NCBI RefSeq assembly: GCF_020179755.1
Contig: NZ_JAIUCY010000004.1
Location: forward strand, 248,001-312,000
From: Herbaspirillum sp. alder98
GTDB taxonomy: Bacteria > Pseudomonadota > Gammaproteobacteria > Burkholderiales > Burkholderiaceae_D
Reading direction: 5' to 3'
Length of the DNA: 64,000 bases
The translations under genes and the position numbers were made by a program. This document shows, in pieces, positions 8,201-15,514 of this stretch. Every line of letters starts with the position of its first letter. The stretch's first letter is position 1. Under the pieces are notes generated by a model that worked only from the letters and a program-made list of their open reading frames with translations, was not told where the DNA came from and ran no database searches.

Positions 8201-11022
8201 TGGTGCAGGCCCACGCCTATTGGCGCTCCAAGGGCCTGGCGGTCGACCTGGTGATCTGGAACGAAGACCATGCCGGTTATCGGCAGGTGTTGCAGGACCA
8301 GATCCTGGGCCTGATCTCGCTGGTGACGGGCGCCCATGCAATCGACCGCCCTGGCGGGATTTTCCTGCGCATGGTCGAGCAGATTCCGGAGGAGGACCGG
8401 ATCCTGTTTCTGTCGGTGGCGCGGGTGGTCCTGAACGACCTGAACGGCACCCTGGCCGACCAGGTCAACCGCCGCGATGCCCCCGAGCCGAGACTGCCGA
8501 TGCTATTGCCCCAGGCGCTTCCGGTGGACCTCGTCGCCCCCCAACGCGATGCGCTGCTGCTGCCCGGCCCCGCCGCGCACGCGGCCGCTGCGCCCTTGTT
8601 CAATAACGGCATCGGCGGCTTCAGCGCGGACGGCACCGAGTATCACATCGTGACCAACGCCGACCATCCGACACCGGCGCCCTGGTGCAATGTGATCGCC
8701 AACGCAGACTTCGGCACGGTCGTGTCGGAGAGCGGAGCGGCCTATAGCTGGAGCGGCAATGCGCACGAGTTTCGCCTCACGCCCTGGGCCAACGATCCGG
8801 TCAGCGACCAGAGTGGCGAGACCTTCTATCTGCGCGACGAGCACAGCGGCCAGTTCTGGTCGCCCACGCCATTGCCCTGTGCCGGCAGCGGCGACTACCT
8901 CACCCGCCATGGCTTCGGCTACAGCGCGTTCGAGCACAGCGAAGCCGGCATCTTCTCGGAGTTGACGGTCTACGTGGACCTGGAAGCGGCCGTGAAATAT
9001 TCGGTGCTGCGACTGCGCAATGACGCGCCGATGGCGCGCCGCCTGTCGGCCACCGCCTATGTCGAATGGGTGCTGGGCGACCTGCGCGGCAAGACCGCGA
9101 TGCACATCACCAGCGAGCTCGACCCGCTCACCGGCGCGCTGTTTGCCAGCAATCGCTACAACACCGAGTTTCCCGATCGCGTCGCCTTCTTTGACGTCGA
9201 CGCCGACAAGAGCGTCACCGGCGACCGCTGCGAATTCATCGGCCGAAACCGGTCGCTGGCCGACCCCGTCGCGATGTCGCGCCAGCGCCTCTCCGGGCGC
9301 ACCGGCGCCGGCCTGGATCCTTGCGCTGCGATGCGGGTGATGATCGACCTGGCGCCGCAGCAGGAGCGCACGCTGGTGTTCGTGATGGGGGTGGTCGATA
9401 GCCGCGACGGCAATCCTTCATCGCAGGTATCGCATCATCGCAACAGCAGCACGGCGGCCGCGGCCTTGCAGGCCGTGCACGCATATTGGCGCAAAACGCT
9501 GGGCGTGATCCAGGTCAGCAGCCCCGATCCGGCCATCGACCTGCTGGCCAACGGCTGGCTGCTCTACCAGACGCTGGCCTGTCGCATGTGGGCGCGCAGC
9601 GGCTATTACCAGTCCGGCGGCGCCTTCGGTTTCCGCGACCAGCTGCAGGATGCCCTGGCGCTGGTGCATGCCGAGCCGCCACTGGCACGCGCCCACCTGC
9701 TACTGTGCGCCGCGCACCAGTTCGTCGAGGGCGATGTCCAGCACTGGTGGCACCCGCCGACCGGGCGCGGCGTCAGGACGCGTTGCTCGGATGATTACCT
9801 GTGGCTGCCGCTGGCGGTATGCCGCTACGTCAGCGTCACCGGCGACAGCGCGGTGCTGGACGAAATCGCCCCCTTCATCGAGGGCCGCCTGGTCGGCGCG
9901 GACGAAGATTCCTATTACGACCTGCCCTCTCCTTCGACGCGCTCGGCCTCGCTCTACGAGCACTGCGTTGCAGCCATCCGGCATGGCCTCACATTCGGCC
10001 GCCACGGACTGTCGCTGATGGGCTCGTGTGACTGGAACGATGGCATGGACAAGGTGGGCGATCGCGGCCAGGGCGAGAGCGTCTGGCTCAGCTTCTTCCT
10101 CTATGAAGTATTGCAGCGCTTCGCCGCGCTGGCGATTCAGCGGGGCGACACCGGATTCGCTGCGACCTGTGGCGAACAGGCCATATTGCTGCAGCAGAAC
10201 ATCAGCGCCAATGGCTGGGATGGCGACTGGTACCTGCGCGCCTATTTCGATGACGGCAGCCCGCTGGGCGCAGCGGCCAACAGCGAATGCCGGATCGATT
10301 CGTTGTCGCAAAGCTGGGCCGTGCTGTCGGGCGCGGGCGAACCGGATCGATGCCAGCGGGCGATGGCGGCGGTCAAGACGCATCTGGTGCGCAGCGATGC
10401 AAAACTGATCCAGTTGCTGGACCCACCGTTCGACCATGCCGGTCAGAACCCTGGCTATATTCGCGGCTACGTCCCTGGCGTGCGCGAGAACGGCGGCCAG
10501 TATACGCACGCAGCCATCTGGGCGGTGATGGCGTTTGCCCGGATGGGCGATGCCACATCGGCCTGGCAACTGATGCAGATGATCAATCCGATCAACCATG
10601 CCCGCACCCGGCAAGAGGTCGCGACCTACAAGGTCGAGCCTTATGTGGTGGCGGCCGATGTCTATGCCGTGCTCCCTCATACAGGCCGTGGCGGCTGGAC
10701 CTGGTACACCGGTTCGGCCGGCTGGATGTATCGCCTGTTGACCGAGTCGCTGCTGGGACTGGAAGTCAAGGCGAACCAGCTTCGCATTAACCCCTGCCTG
10801 CCGGCTGACTGGGAAAGTTATCGACTGGACTATTGCTATCGCGGCACGCCCTACCGCATCACCATCCGTCAGGAGACGACGGACCTGGAACCAGCCCGCC
10901 CCGCGCGCTACACGCTGGATGGAGAACGCCAGCAGCACGACTGCCTCACGCTGGTCGCCGACGCACAAGTGCACCACGCAGAGATCACGCTGTATCGCCA
11001 GGCGGCCTTGTCGGTCGTGTGA
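2278..11022 (+). CDS. ndvB: Cyclic beta-1,2-glucan synthase (NdvB/ChvB family)
   Basis: A 2914-residue inner-membrane protein with the full NdvB/ChvB layout. Hydrophobic segments lie near residues 402-455 and again around 815-990. Between them is a GT84 glycosyltransferase domain with TLDTDTSLPRD (DxD-like, about residue 622) and SRRHRWIRGDWQ (about 768). The C-terminal half is GH94-like: HQFVEGDVQHWWHPP, SCDWNDGMDKVG with the catalytic-type Asp at about 2585-2591, and QNPGYIRGYVPGVRENGGQY near 2723. The family makes periplasmic cyclic glucans from UDP-glucose; the GT domain primes and elongates, and the phosphorylase-like domain controls ring size. Length matches the usual 2800-2900. The start is GTG; a later in-frame ATG at 2347 is possible. 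No NdvA/ChvA exporter is adjacent; the only ABC exporter here is msbA, 35 kb away. Confidence 0.95.
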   Translation: MNSENSSIEEEAPLRAELFSAQQMEQHGLTLAITHRLSAQAGSDKLLPRLAENQALINATCRLLTEAIKVGRQVTPAAEWLLDNIYLVDEQIRIAKRHLPKNYSRALPRLEERGAAGKPRVYDIALETIAHGDGRVDPEILSRFVSAYQQLATLKIGELWAIPIMLRLALIENLRRVAARLAETRRHRNLAHDWADAMLDVAEKNPAELILIVADMARSKPLLESSFVAELVRRLQGKSSALSLPLTWLSQRLTESGRSIDQLIQDESQRQAADQVSISNSIGSLRFLGEMDWRDFVETMSLVERTLREDPAGAYARMDFATRDRYRHAVEKIARAAQRDEREVAADAIALARYAFNDLGADDRRSHVGYYLVGAGRASLNAFLGHGRSWIATIRQTLARRPLGVYLASISALTLALAAGLMLMALQGGAAQWPLALIALFGLVLALPCSQLAQALVNWGATLLVTPQLLPRMDFSAGIPAAASTLVAVPSLLQSVMGAEHLVEALEVRFLANQDHCLRFCLLTDLGDADTQHLSTDAALLTAATRNIERLNKKYPRRGGDYFLLLHRPRSWNPVQNCWMGHERKRGKLGALNAFLLDGVTSGFSYIGGNIEGLAGTRYVITLDTDTSLPRDAGRQLVATMAHPLNRPVRDARRNVVVAGYGMLQPRITVSAPSVEASRFEMLYGGEVGIDPYTRAVSDIYQDLFGEGSFIGKGIYDVQVFEQVLAGRMPDNRILSHDLLEGCYARCALISDIHVNEQYPFRYSADVSRRHRWIRGDWQIAAWMMGRVPRQSAPGAMRSPQEKNPLSLLSRWKLFDNLRRSLVAPATTAMALVGWCLLDQAWQWTSAVLAVMFLQPFLSFLLDLCRWPPETSVAQHLAALRASIVTQLLHGLLAISLLPYEAWYHMDAIARTHWRLHVSHRRLLEWVGSTDIHLRSPNHLRAYYGAMWASPLMAFSVAIALVLMHPALLVYAAPILLLWWLAPYTVCQLSQPVARPQTELDDDQKSYLGTLSRKIWFFFETHVGPADNWLPPDNLQEHPVEALAHRTSPTNIGLALLANVSAYDFGYITQARLIERTRQTFQTMATLERYQGHFYNWYDTQDLRPLQPTYVSTVDSGNLAGHLLTLIPALEAVIDAKLLQPRLFDGLRDTVAVLDEWATDSARPVPTSLHQALQAALALAPDDAAGRREALTHLCWQAVDFRAQWQQLASAPDAVSDLAHALETQCHDALEQLDSLAPWIPMLVEGDWPAHILPLKPLLLAPLTLRHIAQLERAAHSVLAASPPQPGELQSQHLQPLLAQIRSASALATGHLRQIEMLMLQAAEFARMEYRFLHDPTTHLLAIGYDVTQHRRDAGSYDLLASEARLATFVAIAQGQLPQDSWFALGRQLTQAGGKPVLVSWSGSMFEYLMPLLVMPTFEDTLLNQTYHSVVDAQIAYGAQHGVFWGMSESGYHAFDASLNYQYRTFGIPGLGFKRGLADDLVVAPYASVMALMVSPQAACLNLQKMQAAGLEGKYGFYEAIDYTSARLPRGQDSVVVRSFMAHHQGMSLLSLAYVLLERPMQKYFASLPMFQATMSLLHERVPKAGSHFSASILSDVRAAPDNQNLPIRIISRPDPAVPEVQLLSNGRYHVMLTSAGSGYSRRGDLALTRWREDGTRDHWGSFCYVQEPGHAGFWSTTCQPVQAVPTHYEVIFSEGRAEFRRHDHDFEMHTEIMVSPEDDIELRRTKIANRSTVTRTLELTTYAEVVLAPAAADAMHQAFSNLFVQTEIDRQRGAILCTRRPRSALESVPWMFQLMAVHGAAVNSTSYETDRMAFLGRRNTLSDPAAMHRRGALSGASGSVLDPIMSIRHRITLAPEQSVICDLVMGVASTRESCLGLIDKYQDRHLADRVVELAWTHNQVVLRQLNASEADAQLYGRLANSVIYANPLLRADASILARNRRGQSALWSHAISGDLPIVLVQIHDLANLELVRQLVQAHAYWRSKGLAVDLVIWNEDHAGYRQVLQDQILGLISLVTGAHAIDRPGGIFLRMVEQIPEEDRILFLSVARVVLNDLNGTLADQVNRRDAPEPRLPMLLPQALPVDLVAPQRDALLLPGPAAHAAAAPLFNNGIGGFSADGTEYHIVTNADHPTPAPWCNVIANADFGTVVSESGAAYSWSGNAHEFRLTPWANDPVSDQSGETFYLRDEHSGQFWSPTPLPCAGSGDYLTRHGFGYSAFEHSEAGIFSELTVYVDLEAAVKYSVLRLRNDAPMARRLSATAYVEWVLGDLRGKTAMHITSELDPLTGALFASNRYNTEFPDRVAFFDVDADKSVTGDRCEFIGRNRSLADPVAMSRQRLSGRTGAGLDPCAAMRVMIDLAPQQERTLVFVMGVVDSRDGNPSSQVSHHRNSSTAAAALQAVHAYWRKTLGVIQVSSPDPAIDLLANGWLLYQTLACRMWARSGYYQSGGAFGFRDQLQDALALVHAEPPLARAHLLLCAAHQFVEGDVQHWWHPPTGRGVRTRCSDDYLWLPLAVCRYVSVTGDSAVLDEIAPFIEGRLVGADEDSYYDLPSPSTRSASLYEHCVAAIRHGLTFGRHGLSLMGSCDWNDGMDKVGDRGQGESVWLSFFLYEVLQRFAALAIQRGDTGFAATCGEQAILLQQNISANGWDGDWYLRAYFDDGSPLGAAANSECRIDSLSQSWAVLSGAGEPDRCQRAMAAVKTHLVRSDAKLIQLLDPPFDHAGQNPGYIRGYVPGVRENGGQYTHAAIWAVMAFARMGDATSAWQLMQMINPINHARTRQEVATYKVEPYVVAADVYAVLPHTGRGGWTWYTGSAGWMYRLLTESLLGLEVKANQLRINPCLPADWESYRLDYCYRGTPYRITIRQETTDLEPARPARYTLDGERQQHDCLTLVADAQVHHAEITLYRQAALSVV

Positions 11023-11048
11023 AGGCTGGCAAGTGGGCCTTCAGGTTT
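11021..11048 (+). terminator. Weak hairpin at the end of ndvB
   Basis: GAAGGC (11021-11026) pairs with GCCTTC (11037-11042), followed by AGGTTTT. The stem overlaps the ndvB stop codon. The T-run is only four bases, so this is a tentative terminator. Confidence 0.3.
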
Positions 11049-11155
11049 TGCCTGAGGGGGAAACCGCATGTCATCAGGAAAGGTACTAAAGGCAACGCCG
11101 GGAAGGATCGTTATCATAAAAACATCGAAAACAGCACACTTTCCGGGAGAACACC

Positions 11156-11314
11156 ATGATCGGCACTTACTTGTTGACCACATTTGGCTGTACCTCGGTG
11201 GTCATTGTCACTTTCCTCGGCGTTGCCCATTGTGTCGCTGAATCGCGCTGGAACAAGCACCCACTGGCCAAGGTGTCGCAAAAGCGCGCGGCCAGTTTTT
11301 CATCGCAATTCTAA
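11156..11314 (+). CDS. Small single-span membrane protein
   Basis: A 52-residue frame with GGGAGA 7 nt before the ATG at 11156. The first half is one hydrophobic segment (LLTTFGCTSVVIVTFLGVA). It is followed by a basic, hydrophilic tail with Arg, Lys, His and Ser, which suggests a single membrane helix with the tail in the cytoplasm. I recognise no family. It follows ndvB by 133 nt and could be its own unit. Support is the ribosome binding site and the clean membrane pattern. Confidence 0.5.
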   Translation: MIGTYLLTTFGCTSVVIVTFLGVAHCVAESRWNKHPLAKVSQKRAASFSSQF

Positions 11315-11336
11315 ACAAGGCGCGTAAACGAAAGCA

Positions 11337-11353
11337 CCCCCGACCGACGGGGG
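11337..11353. terminator. GC hairpin
   Basis: CCCCCG (11337-11342) pairs with CGGGGG (11348-11353) around a 5-nt loop, 23 nt after the small membrane gene. There is no T-run, so it may be a terminator or part of the structured region that follows. Confidence 0.4.
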
Positions 11354-11369
11354 AGGAAGGTCAGGGGCC

Positions 11370-11392
11370 ACAATCCGGGGGGAGCGGATTGT
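11370..11392. other. Stem-loop 1 with G6A loop
   Basis: ACAATCC (11370-11376) and GGATTGT (11386-11392) form a perfect 7-bp stem around the loop GGGGGGAGC. The loop motif recurs in two further hairpins about 320 and 390 nt downstream. Confidence 0.5.
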
Positions 11393-11686
11393 AGGTGAAG
11401 TCCCGGGCCCGAAACCGCCACCTTGGAGTCAATATAAGTTGAAATCCGATCAGGCGCGGTGCGTTACCGAACAGATAACGAAAAAAATTACGCCCGAGAG
11501 CCAGTTCCAGGCCAATGCATGCCGCTGCGATAAAACAAGGAAATGTTATTTTTTTGCAATGACCTGCGGCGCGGCACGATAGAAAACCAGATTTCACCGA
11601 TCGCCGCGTCAGGTTGCAAGTTCGCAACAACGGGCTGGCTCGGTGCCAGGGTGCTCTGCAGTAGGGGGGCCTTGAAATGAAAAATC

Positions 11687-11721
11687 CCCCGGTCCTCGTT
11701 ATGGGGGGAAGAGGACCGGGG
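11687..11721. other. Stem-loop 2 with G6A loop; terminator-like on the minus strand
   Basis: CCCCGGTCCTC (11687-11697) pairs perfectly over 11 bp with GAGGACCGGGG (11711-11721); the 13-nt loop contains ATGGGGGGAA. Read on the minus strand, the stem is followed by GATTTTTCATTT, as in an intrinsic terminator. On the plus strand ACTTTTCCC follows. It may end a transcript running leftward through stem-loop 3. Confidence 0.55.
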
Positions 11722-11748
11722 ACTTTTCCCAGCATTGCGCTGGTATGA

Positions 11749-11783
11749 CGCTGGGTGCGTACAACTGGGGGGAACACCCAGCG
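11749..11783. other. Stem-loop 3 with G6A loop
   Basis: CGCTGGGTG (11749-11757) and CACCCAGCG (11775-11783) form a perfect 9-bp stem around a 17-nt loop ending GGGGGGAA. It lies 27 nt from stem-loop 2, so both could sit on one transcript. Confidence 0.5.
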
Positions 11784-12209
11784 AAATGACTATAGCAGAG
11801 CTCTGGCGGTTTGCAAGCGAGCGATGGCCATTGGCCCACGCTCTAATGAAATATATTTTGTGAGGAGCCGCTCTGGGCAGACCGGGCTACCGGTACAAAC
11901 CGACAGGCTGACGCATATCCAGCCGCCATCCTGGAGGCGCAACAGATGGATCGCCATTGAAATCCTGCTGTCATCACAGGAAATTGCTTACTGGGAAGCC
12001 CACATCGTCCTTGGACGAATGGCCGCGTGAGTATTAGTCAAATATACTGAGCGCCGCCGAGGCCTGAACCGCAAAACAAAGAATGCCTATGTTCGCTACC
12101 GCACTTAGTCCTATGGCGACGATCGGTGTAACTCAACAAGTCACGCCTTGCTCTCGGACACATTGCGTCGTCCAAAAAGTAAATTTCCATCAAGGCCGAG
12201 ACGGTCGGT

Positions 12210-12278
12210 GGCGACGTTACCCAATGTTTCAGATGAAATAAGGAAAGCGGCGGCTGAAACCTGCTGGTAACCGTCGCC
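12210..12278. other. Nested two-part stem structure upstream of small secreted gene
   Basis: GGCGACGTTACC (12210-12221) pairs with GGTAACCGTCGCC (12266-12278) with one bulge. Inside it, GTTTCAG (12226-12232) pairs with CTGAAAC (12254-12260). The structure ends 55 nt before the ATG of the next small gene, so it may be a structured leader or a separate small RNA. Confidence 0.5.
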
Positions 12279-12333
12279 GCGCATGATGTCTCCAACCCAG
12301 TTACAAACCCACCCGCATAGCAAGGAGAACATC

Positions 12334-12495
12334 ATGCGCAACGTCGTCTTCGGTCTTGTCATCGCCATCAGTGCCGTGTCGTTCAACGCAGCGCAAGCCA
12401 AGGGCACCAGGGCCAACCTCGTGGTGCGCCCGGTGACGATGCAGCAGGCGTTCGATGGGATGATCCAGAGAATCCAATGGATGTTCAGCATCTGA
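12334..12495 (+). CDS. Small exported protein with signal peptide
   Basis: A 53-residue protein starting MRNVVFGLVIAISAVSFNAAQA, a clean signal peptide with an AQA cleavage site. About 30 mature residues follow, ending IQRIQWMFSI. AAGGAGA lies 6 nt before the ATG. I do not recognise the mature part. It ends 42 nt before the convergent DUF1501 gene, with two hairpins between. The structured stretch at 12210-12278 probably lies in its leader. Confidence 0.6.
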   Translation: MRNVVFGLVIAISAVSFNAAQAKGTRANLVVRPVTMQQAFDGMIQRIQWMFSI

Positions 12496-12532
12496 GCGCA
12501 GCGCTCTTTCCACCGCTGGCGAGTGGCCAGCG
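12494..12532. terminator. Two short hairpins between convergent genes
   Basis: GAGCG/CGCTC (12494-12506, followed by TTTCC on the plus strand) and CGCTGGC/GCCAGCG (12514-12520 with 12526-12532). They fill the gap between the small secreted gene and the convergent DUF1501 gene and probably act as a shared terminator. Confidence 0.5.
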
Positions 12533-12537
12533 ATGAT

Positions 12538-13806
12538 TCAGATGAAGATCGCGTCGCGTCCGCCGGCCCCTGACGCATACCTTGGAAAGATATCTGCCAA
12601 TGCGCCATCGGACACCCGCATGTGTTTTTCGGCGAGGGCCGACAGCACGCGACGAAAATCGGTGGTGATCGCCAGGTCCCGCCCCTCATTGAGGGCACGC
12701 TGGTCCAGGCCCGGCCACTGCCCGTGGATCTTCCCGCCGCGCAGACCACCACCCAGCAGCCACATGGCATTGCCGTGGCCGTGATCGGTGCCGCCGTTGC
12801 CGTTCTCGCGGAAGGTACGTCCGAATTCCGACATGACGACGATCACGGTGTCGTCGAAGGCCGGACCCAGTTCTTGCGCCAGGGTCGCCAGGCCGTTGGC
12901 CAGCGGCGCCAGGCGAGCGGCCAGTTGGCCCGCGCCGTTGCCCTGGTTGATGTGGGTATCCCAGCCACCCACGGCCAGAAAACCCAGGCGTATGCGCGCG
13001 TCGCCGCGCATCAGCCGCCCCAGCCGCGCGGTATCCAGCGACAACCCGGTGGGCAGCGGCGCGCCGTTATTGGCCATCTGCTGCTCCTGGCTGTTGATCT
13101 CGGCCAGCAACTCGCGGCGCGCGGCCAGGCCATCGCGAAACGCCATGGCGAGCGCATCGTCGCCGCCATAGAGCGCAGCAAATGCCTGGCTCACGCGCGG
13201 CTGGTCGATCATGCCGGGCCGGGCCGCCGTTCGACCGCTGGGCATATTGGCCACGACTTGCCTGCCGCTCATGATGCGCGGCGTGGCCTCGCCCAGCGTC
13301 AATGCCTGCAACGGCGTCTGCTCGGAACGGGGCAGATAGCCGAGCAGGCGGTTCATCCAGCCGTCGCGGGTGCTGTGCTGGCCGGGGGTGCCGGTCTCCA
13401 TGTAATCCTGCGCCTCGAAGTGTGAGCGTGAACCGTCGGGTGAACCGGATGCGTGCACGAACGCCAGCTTGCCGCCGCGCCAATAAGGCATCAAGGGGTG
13501 CAACGCCGGATGCAGCCCGAAGTAGCCATCGAGGTCAATCGCGCCGTTGACCTGCCCCGGGCGCGCCACCGCAATCGTGGGTCGCGCCCGATAATATTCC
13601 TGGTCGCCATGCGGCACCACCACGCTCAGGCCATCGACCGCGCCCCGCATGAACACCACCACCATGCGCGGCGCACGGTCGCCCTTTCCTGCCGCCTGCA
13701 GCGTTGCATCGGAGGCGACCACCGCGCAACCACTCAAGCCGATCGGCAGCAAGACCGCGCCGCTGCCGGCCAGGCCCACATGACGGATGAATTCTCGACG
13801 GTTCAT
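12538..13806 (-). CDS. DUF1501 exported protein (alkaline-phosphatase-superfamily-like)
   Basis: A 422-residue protein starting MNRREFIRHVGLAGSGAVLL, a Tat-type signal (RREFI) followed by a hydrophobic stretch and a possible lipobox (LSGCA). The DUF1501 hallmarks are present: FMRGAVDGLSVVVPHGD near residue 55, VGGWDTHINQG near 280, and VMSEFGRTFRENGNGGTDHGHGN near 325, where Asp and His residues match the metal-binding end of alkaline-phosphatase/sulfatase-type enzymes. No activity is established for this family. The gene lies 34 nt downstream of a DUF1800 gene on the same strand, a pair conserved in many bacteria, so the two products probably work together in the envelope. Confidence 0.9.
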   Translation of the reverse strand: MNRREFIRHVGLAGSGAVLLPIGLSGCAVVASDATLQAAGKGDRAPRMVVVFMRGAVDGLSVVVPHGDQEYYRARPTIAVARPGQVNGAIDLDGYFGLHPALHPLMPYWRGGKLAFVHASGSPDGSRSHFEAQDYMETGTPGQHSTRDGWMNRLLGYLPRSEQTPLQALTLGEATPRIMSGRQVVANMPSGRTAARPGMIDQPRVSQAFAALYGGDDALAMAFRDGLAARRELLAEINSQEQQMANNGAPLPTGLSLDTARLGRLMRGDARIRLGFLAVGGWDTHINQGNGAGQLAARLAPLANGLATLAQELGPAFDDTVIVVMSEFGRTFRENGNGGTDHGHGNAMWLLGGGLRGGKIHGQWPGLDQRALNEGRDLAITTDFRRVLSALAEKHMRVSDGALADIFPRYASGAGGRDAIFI

Positions 13807-13840
13807 GTTTGCTCCTGCGAGTCGATGGCAATCATCAGCT

Positions 13841-15385
13841 CTAACGTTTCATGAAGGATGGGCCACCCAGCATCAGCGCGGCTTGCAGATTGGGCGCGCT
13901 CGCTGCAATGATGGCGGCGGCATCGGGCGTGATGGTCGGCCCAAGCGTTTGCTGCAACTGACGGGGATCGAGCGGGGGCGACTCGGCAGCGGGCGGCGCG
14001 GGCGTATTGTCCGGTCGCGCAATGGTCGATCTTCCGCTGGCCAGGCCACCGGCAAAATTGATCCGGCGCAGCAGCGCATCGGCGTTGAGCCAGGCTGCTT
14101 GCGAATATTTGTAACCTTCCGGCGTCAACCAGCCATACAGCGGCATGCCGAACTGGCTCAAGGCACCGTCGACCGGCTTGTGATTGACCACCGGTGTGGC
14201 GCTGGCGCGCAGCGAGGAAATCACGAACTGGTACGGCGTCTTGAACTGCACCTGATAGTTGTCACGCGCCCAGAATTGCGGGCTGTCGAATAACACTTGC
14301 AGCACCGCCCTGATATCGCCGTGACTGGCAAGGAAGGTCTGCGACAACTTTTGCACCAATGCCGGATCTGGCTTGTCCGCGACAAAATACTGCGCCAGCC
14401 GGGTCGATATGAAGCGTGCGGTGGCCGGATGACTGGCCAGTATATCGAGCGCCGCTTCGCCTTCCTGCTCGCCGCCTGCGGGCAGGGGGTGACCAAGAAA
14501 GATCTTGGGGCCGTTGTCATGCCGCTGCGCATTGAAACTGGCGGGGGCGGCGCCCTCTTTCATGGCCTGGAGGTCGATGGTCCAGCCGCTCAGGATGCGC
14601 GCCAGCGTCATCACGTCGGCTTGCTGATAGCCGCCATCCACGCCCAGGGTATGCAACTCCATCAGTTCGCGCGCATAGTTTTCATTGAGCCCCTTGAAGC
14701 GGCCCTTGGCGCCCGGCGTATTGACGCCACTGCTGAGCCAGTTATCGAGGTAGACCAGCATGGCCGGATGATGCGCGACCGCGCCCAGCAACTGCCTGAA
14801 ATTTCCCAGGGCGTGCGGGCGGATGGCGTTCTGCTCATAGTCGCCCACCCAATAACGCACCCAGTCACGGCCTTCGAATACATTGAAATGATTGAGCCAG
14901 AATTCGGTCATCACCTCTTGCAGCTGGCGCGGGCTTTCGGTGGCCAGCCAAAGCCTTTCCTGGTGGAACTGCGGCGTCAGTTCGCGCGCCGCGCGCTGGC
15001 GCGCTGCCTGCTGATCCTCACGGGAGGCGCTCTTGTCGAAGGAAGGCGGACCGTATTCGTTGAACAACTGCGTGGCGCTCATGCGATAGGCCGGCAGCGC
15101 CGCCAGCCGCGCCTGCAACTGGGCAGGCATGGCGATGCGCTCTGGATTGAGCTGTTGATCGATATAACGCCTGACGCCCATGCGTTCGACCTGCTGCAAA
15201 TCGCCTGGCCTTGGGCCATAGGCCAGGCGGTTCAGCACATGCAGGGATTTCTCTTGCTCGGTGAGCGCCTGCGCCCGGGCTGGCAAGGCGTTGAGTGCCA
15301 TGACCAGCGACAACAACGCTAACGCAGGCAAAGAACTGGTCCTGCCCGTGATCAAGGTGATGGGGTCGCGCTGTGGATGACTCAT
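13841..15385 (-). CDS. DUF1800 exported protein
   Basis: A 514-residue protein with an N-terminal hydrophobic export segment (LPALALLSLVMALNALPARAQA) followed by the DUF1800 opening LNRLAYGPRPGDLQQVERMG. Other family stretches are FWLNHFNVF near residue 155, NENYARELMELHTLGVDGGY, and RILSGWTID. I chose the start at 15385 because the signal peptide begins there; a longer in-frame version to 15499 has no better ribosome site. The function is unknown in the family. The gene precedes DUF1501 in a likely two-gene operon and is divergent from the ParD-like/map pair, sharing about 160 bp of promoter DNA. Confidence 0.88.
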   Translation of the reverse strand: MSHPQRDPITLITGRTSSLPALALLSLVMALNALPARAQALTEQEKSLHVLNRLAYGPRPGDLQQVERMGVRRYIDQQLNPERIAMPAQLQARLAALPAYRMSATQLFNEYGPPSFDKSASREDQQAARQRAARELTPQFHQERLWLATESPRQLQEVMTEFWLNHFNVFEGRDWVRYWVGDYEQNAIRPHALGNFRQLLGAVAHHPAMLVYLDNWLSSGVNTPGAKGRFKGLNENYARELMELHTLGVDGGYQQADVMTLARILSGWTIDLQAMKEGAAPASFNAQRHDNGPKIFLGHPLPAGGEQEGEAALDILASHPATARFISTRLAQYFVADKPDPALVQKLSQTFLASHGDIRAVLQVLFDSPQFWARDNYQVQFKTPYQFVISSLRASATPVVNHKPVDGALSQFGMPLYGWLTPEGYKYSQAAWLNADALLRRINFAGGLASGRSTIARPDNTPAPPAAESPPLDPRQLQQTLGPTITPDAAAIIAASAPNLQAALMLGGPSFMKR

Positions 15386-15514
15386 GTTGAATATGCCCGG
15401 CGATAACAGGTTGGCGGTTTTCCGATTATTGGCTATTCGGTGCGACTTAGTATCGTCATGGCCTGCCGCGGCTGCTGTAATAAAGTGTAAAAGCAACACG
15501 ACTAACTTTTAATG

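Larger units (their letters stand above)
11315..12209. other. Gene-poor region with multiple strong hairpins
   Basis: Nearly 900 bases without a credible protein gene. Open frames here (for example 11361-11777 on the minus strand and 11755-12030 on the plus strand) lack ribosome binding sites and recognisable sequence. The stretch is less GC-rich than its flanks and contains at least four perfect stem-loops, three of which share a GGGGGGA loop motif. It may encode one or more small RNAs; strand is undecided. Confidence 0.5.

Noticed and set aside
9700-10977. A 425-codon frame antisense to the ndvB 3' half
   Set aside because: Composition and position mark it as a shadow of ndvB.
11361-11777. 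A 138-codon minus-strand frame in the gene-poor region
   Set aside because: It runs through three perfect hairpins, has no ribosome site and no protein-like pattern.
11755-12030. A 91-codon plus-strand frame in the gene-poor region
   Set aside because: No ribosome binding site, no recognisable protein, and it starts inside stem-loop 3.
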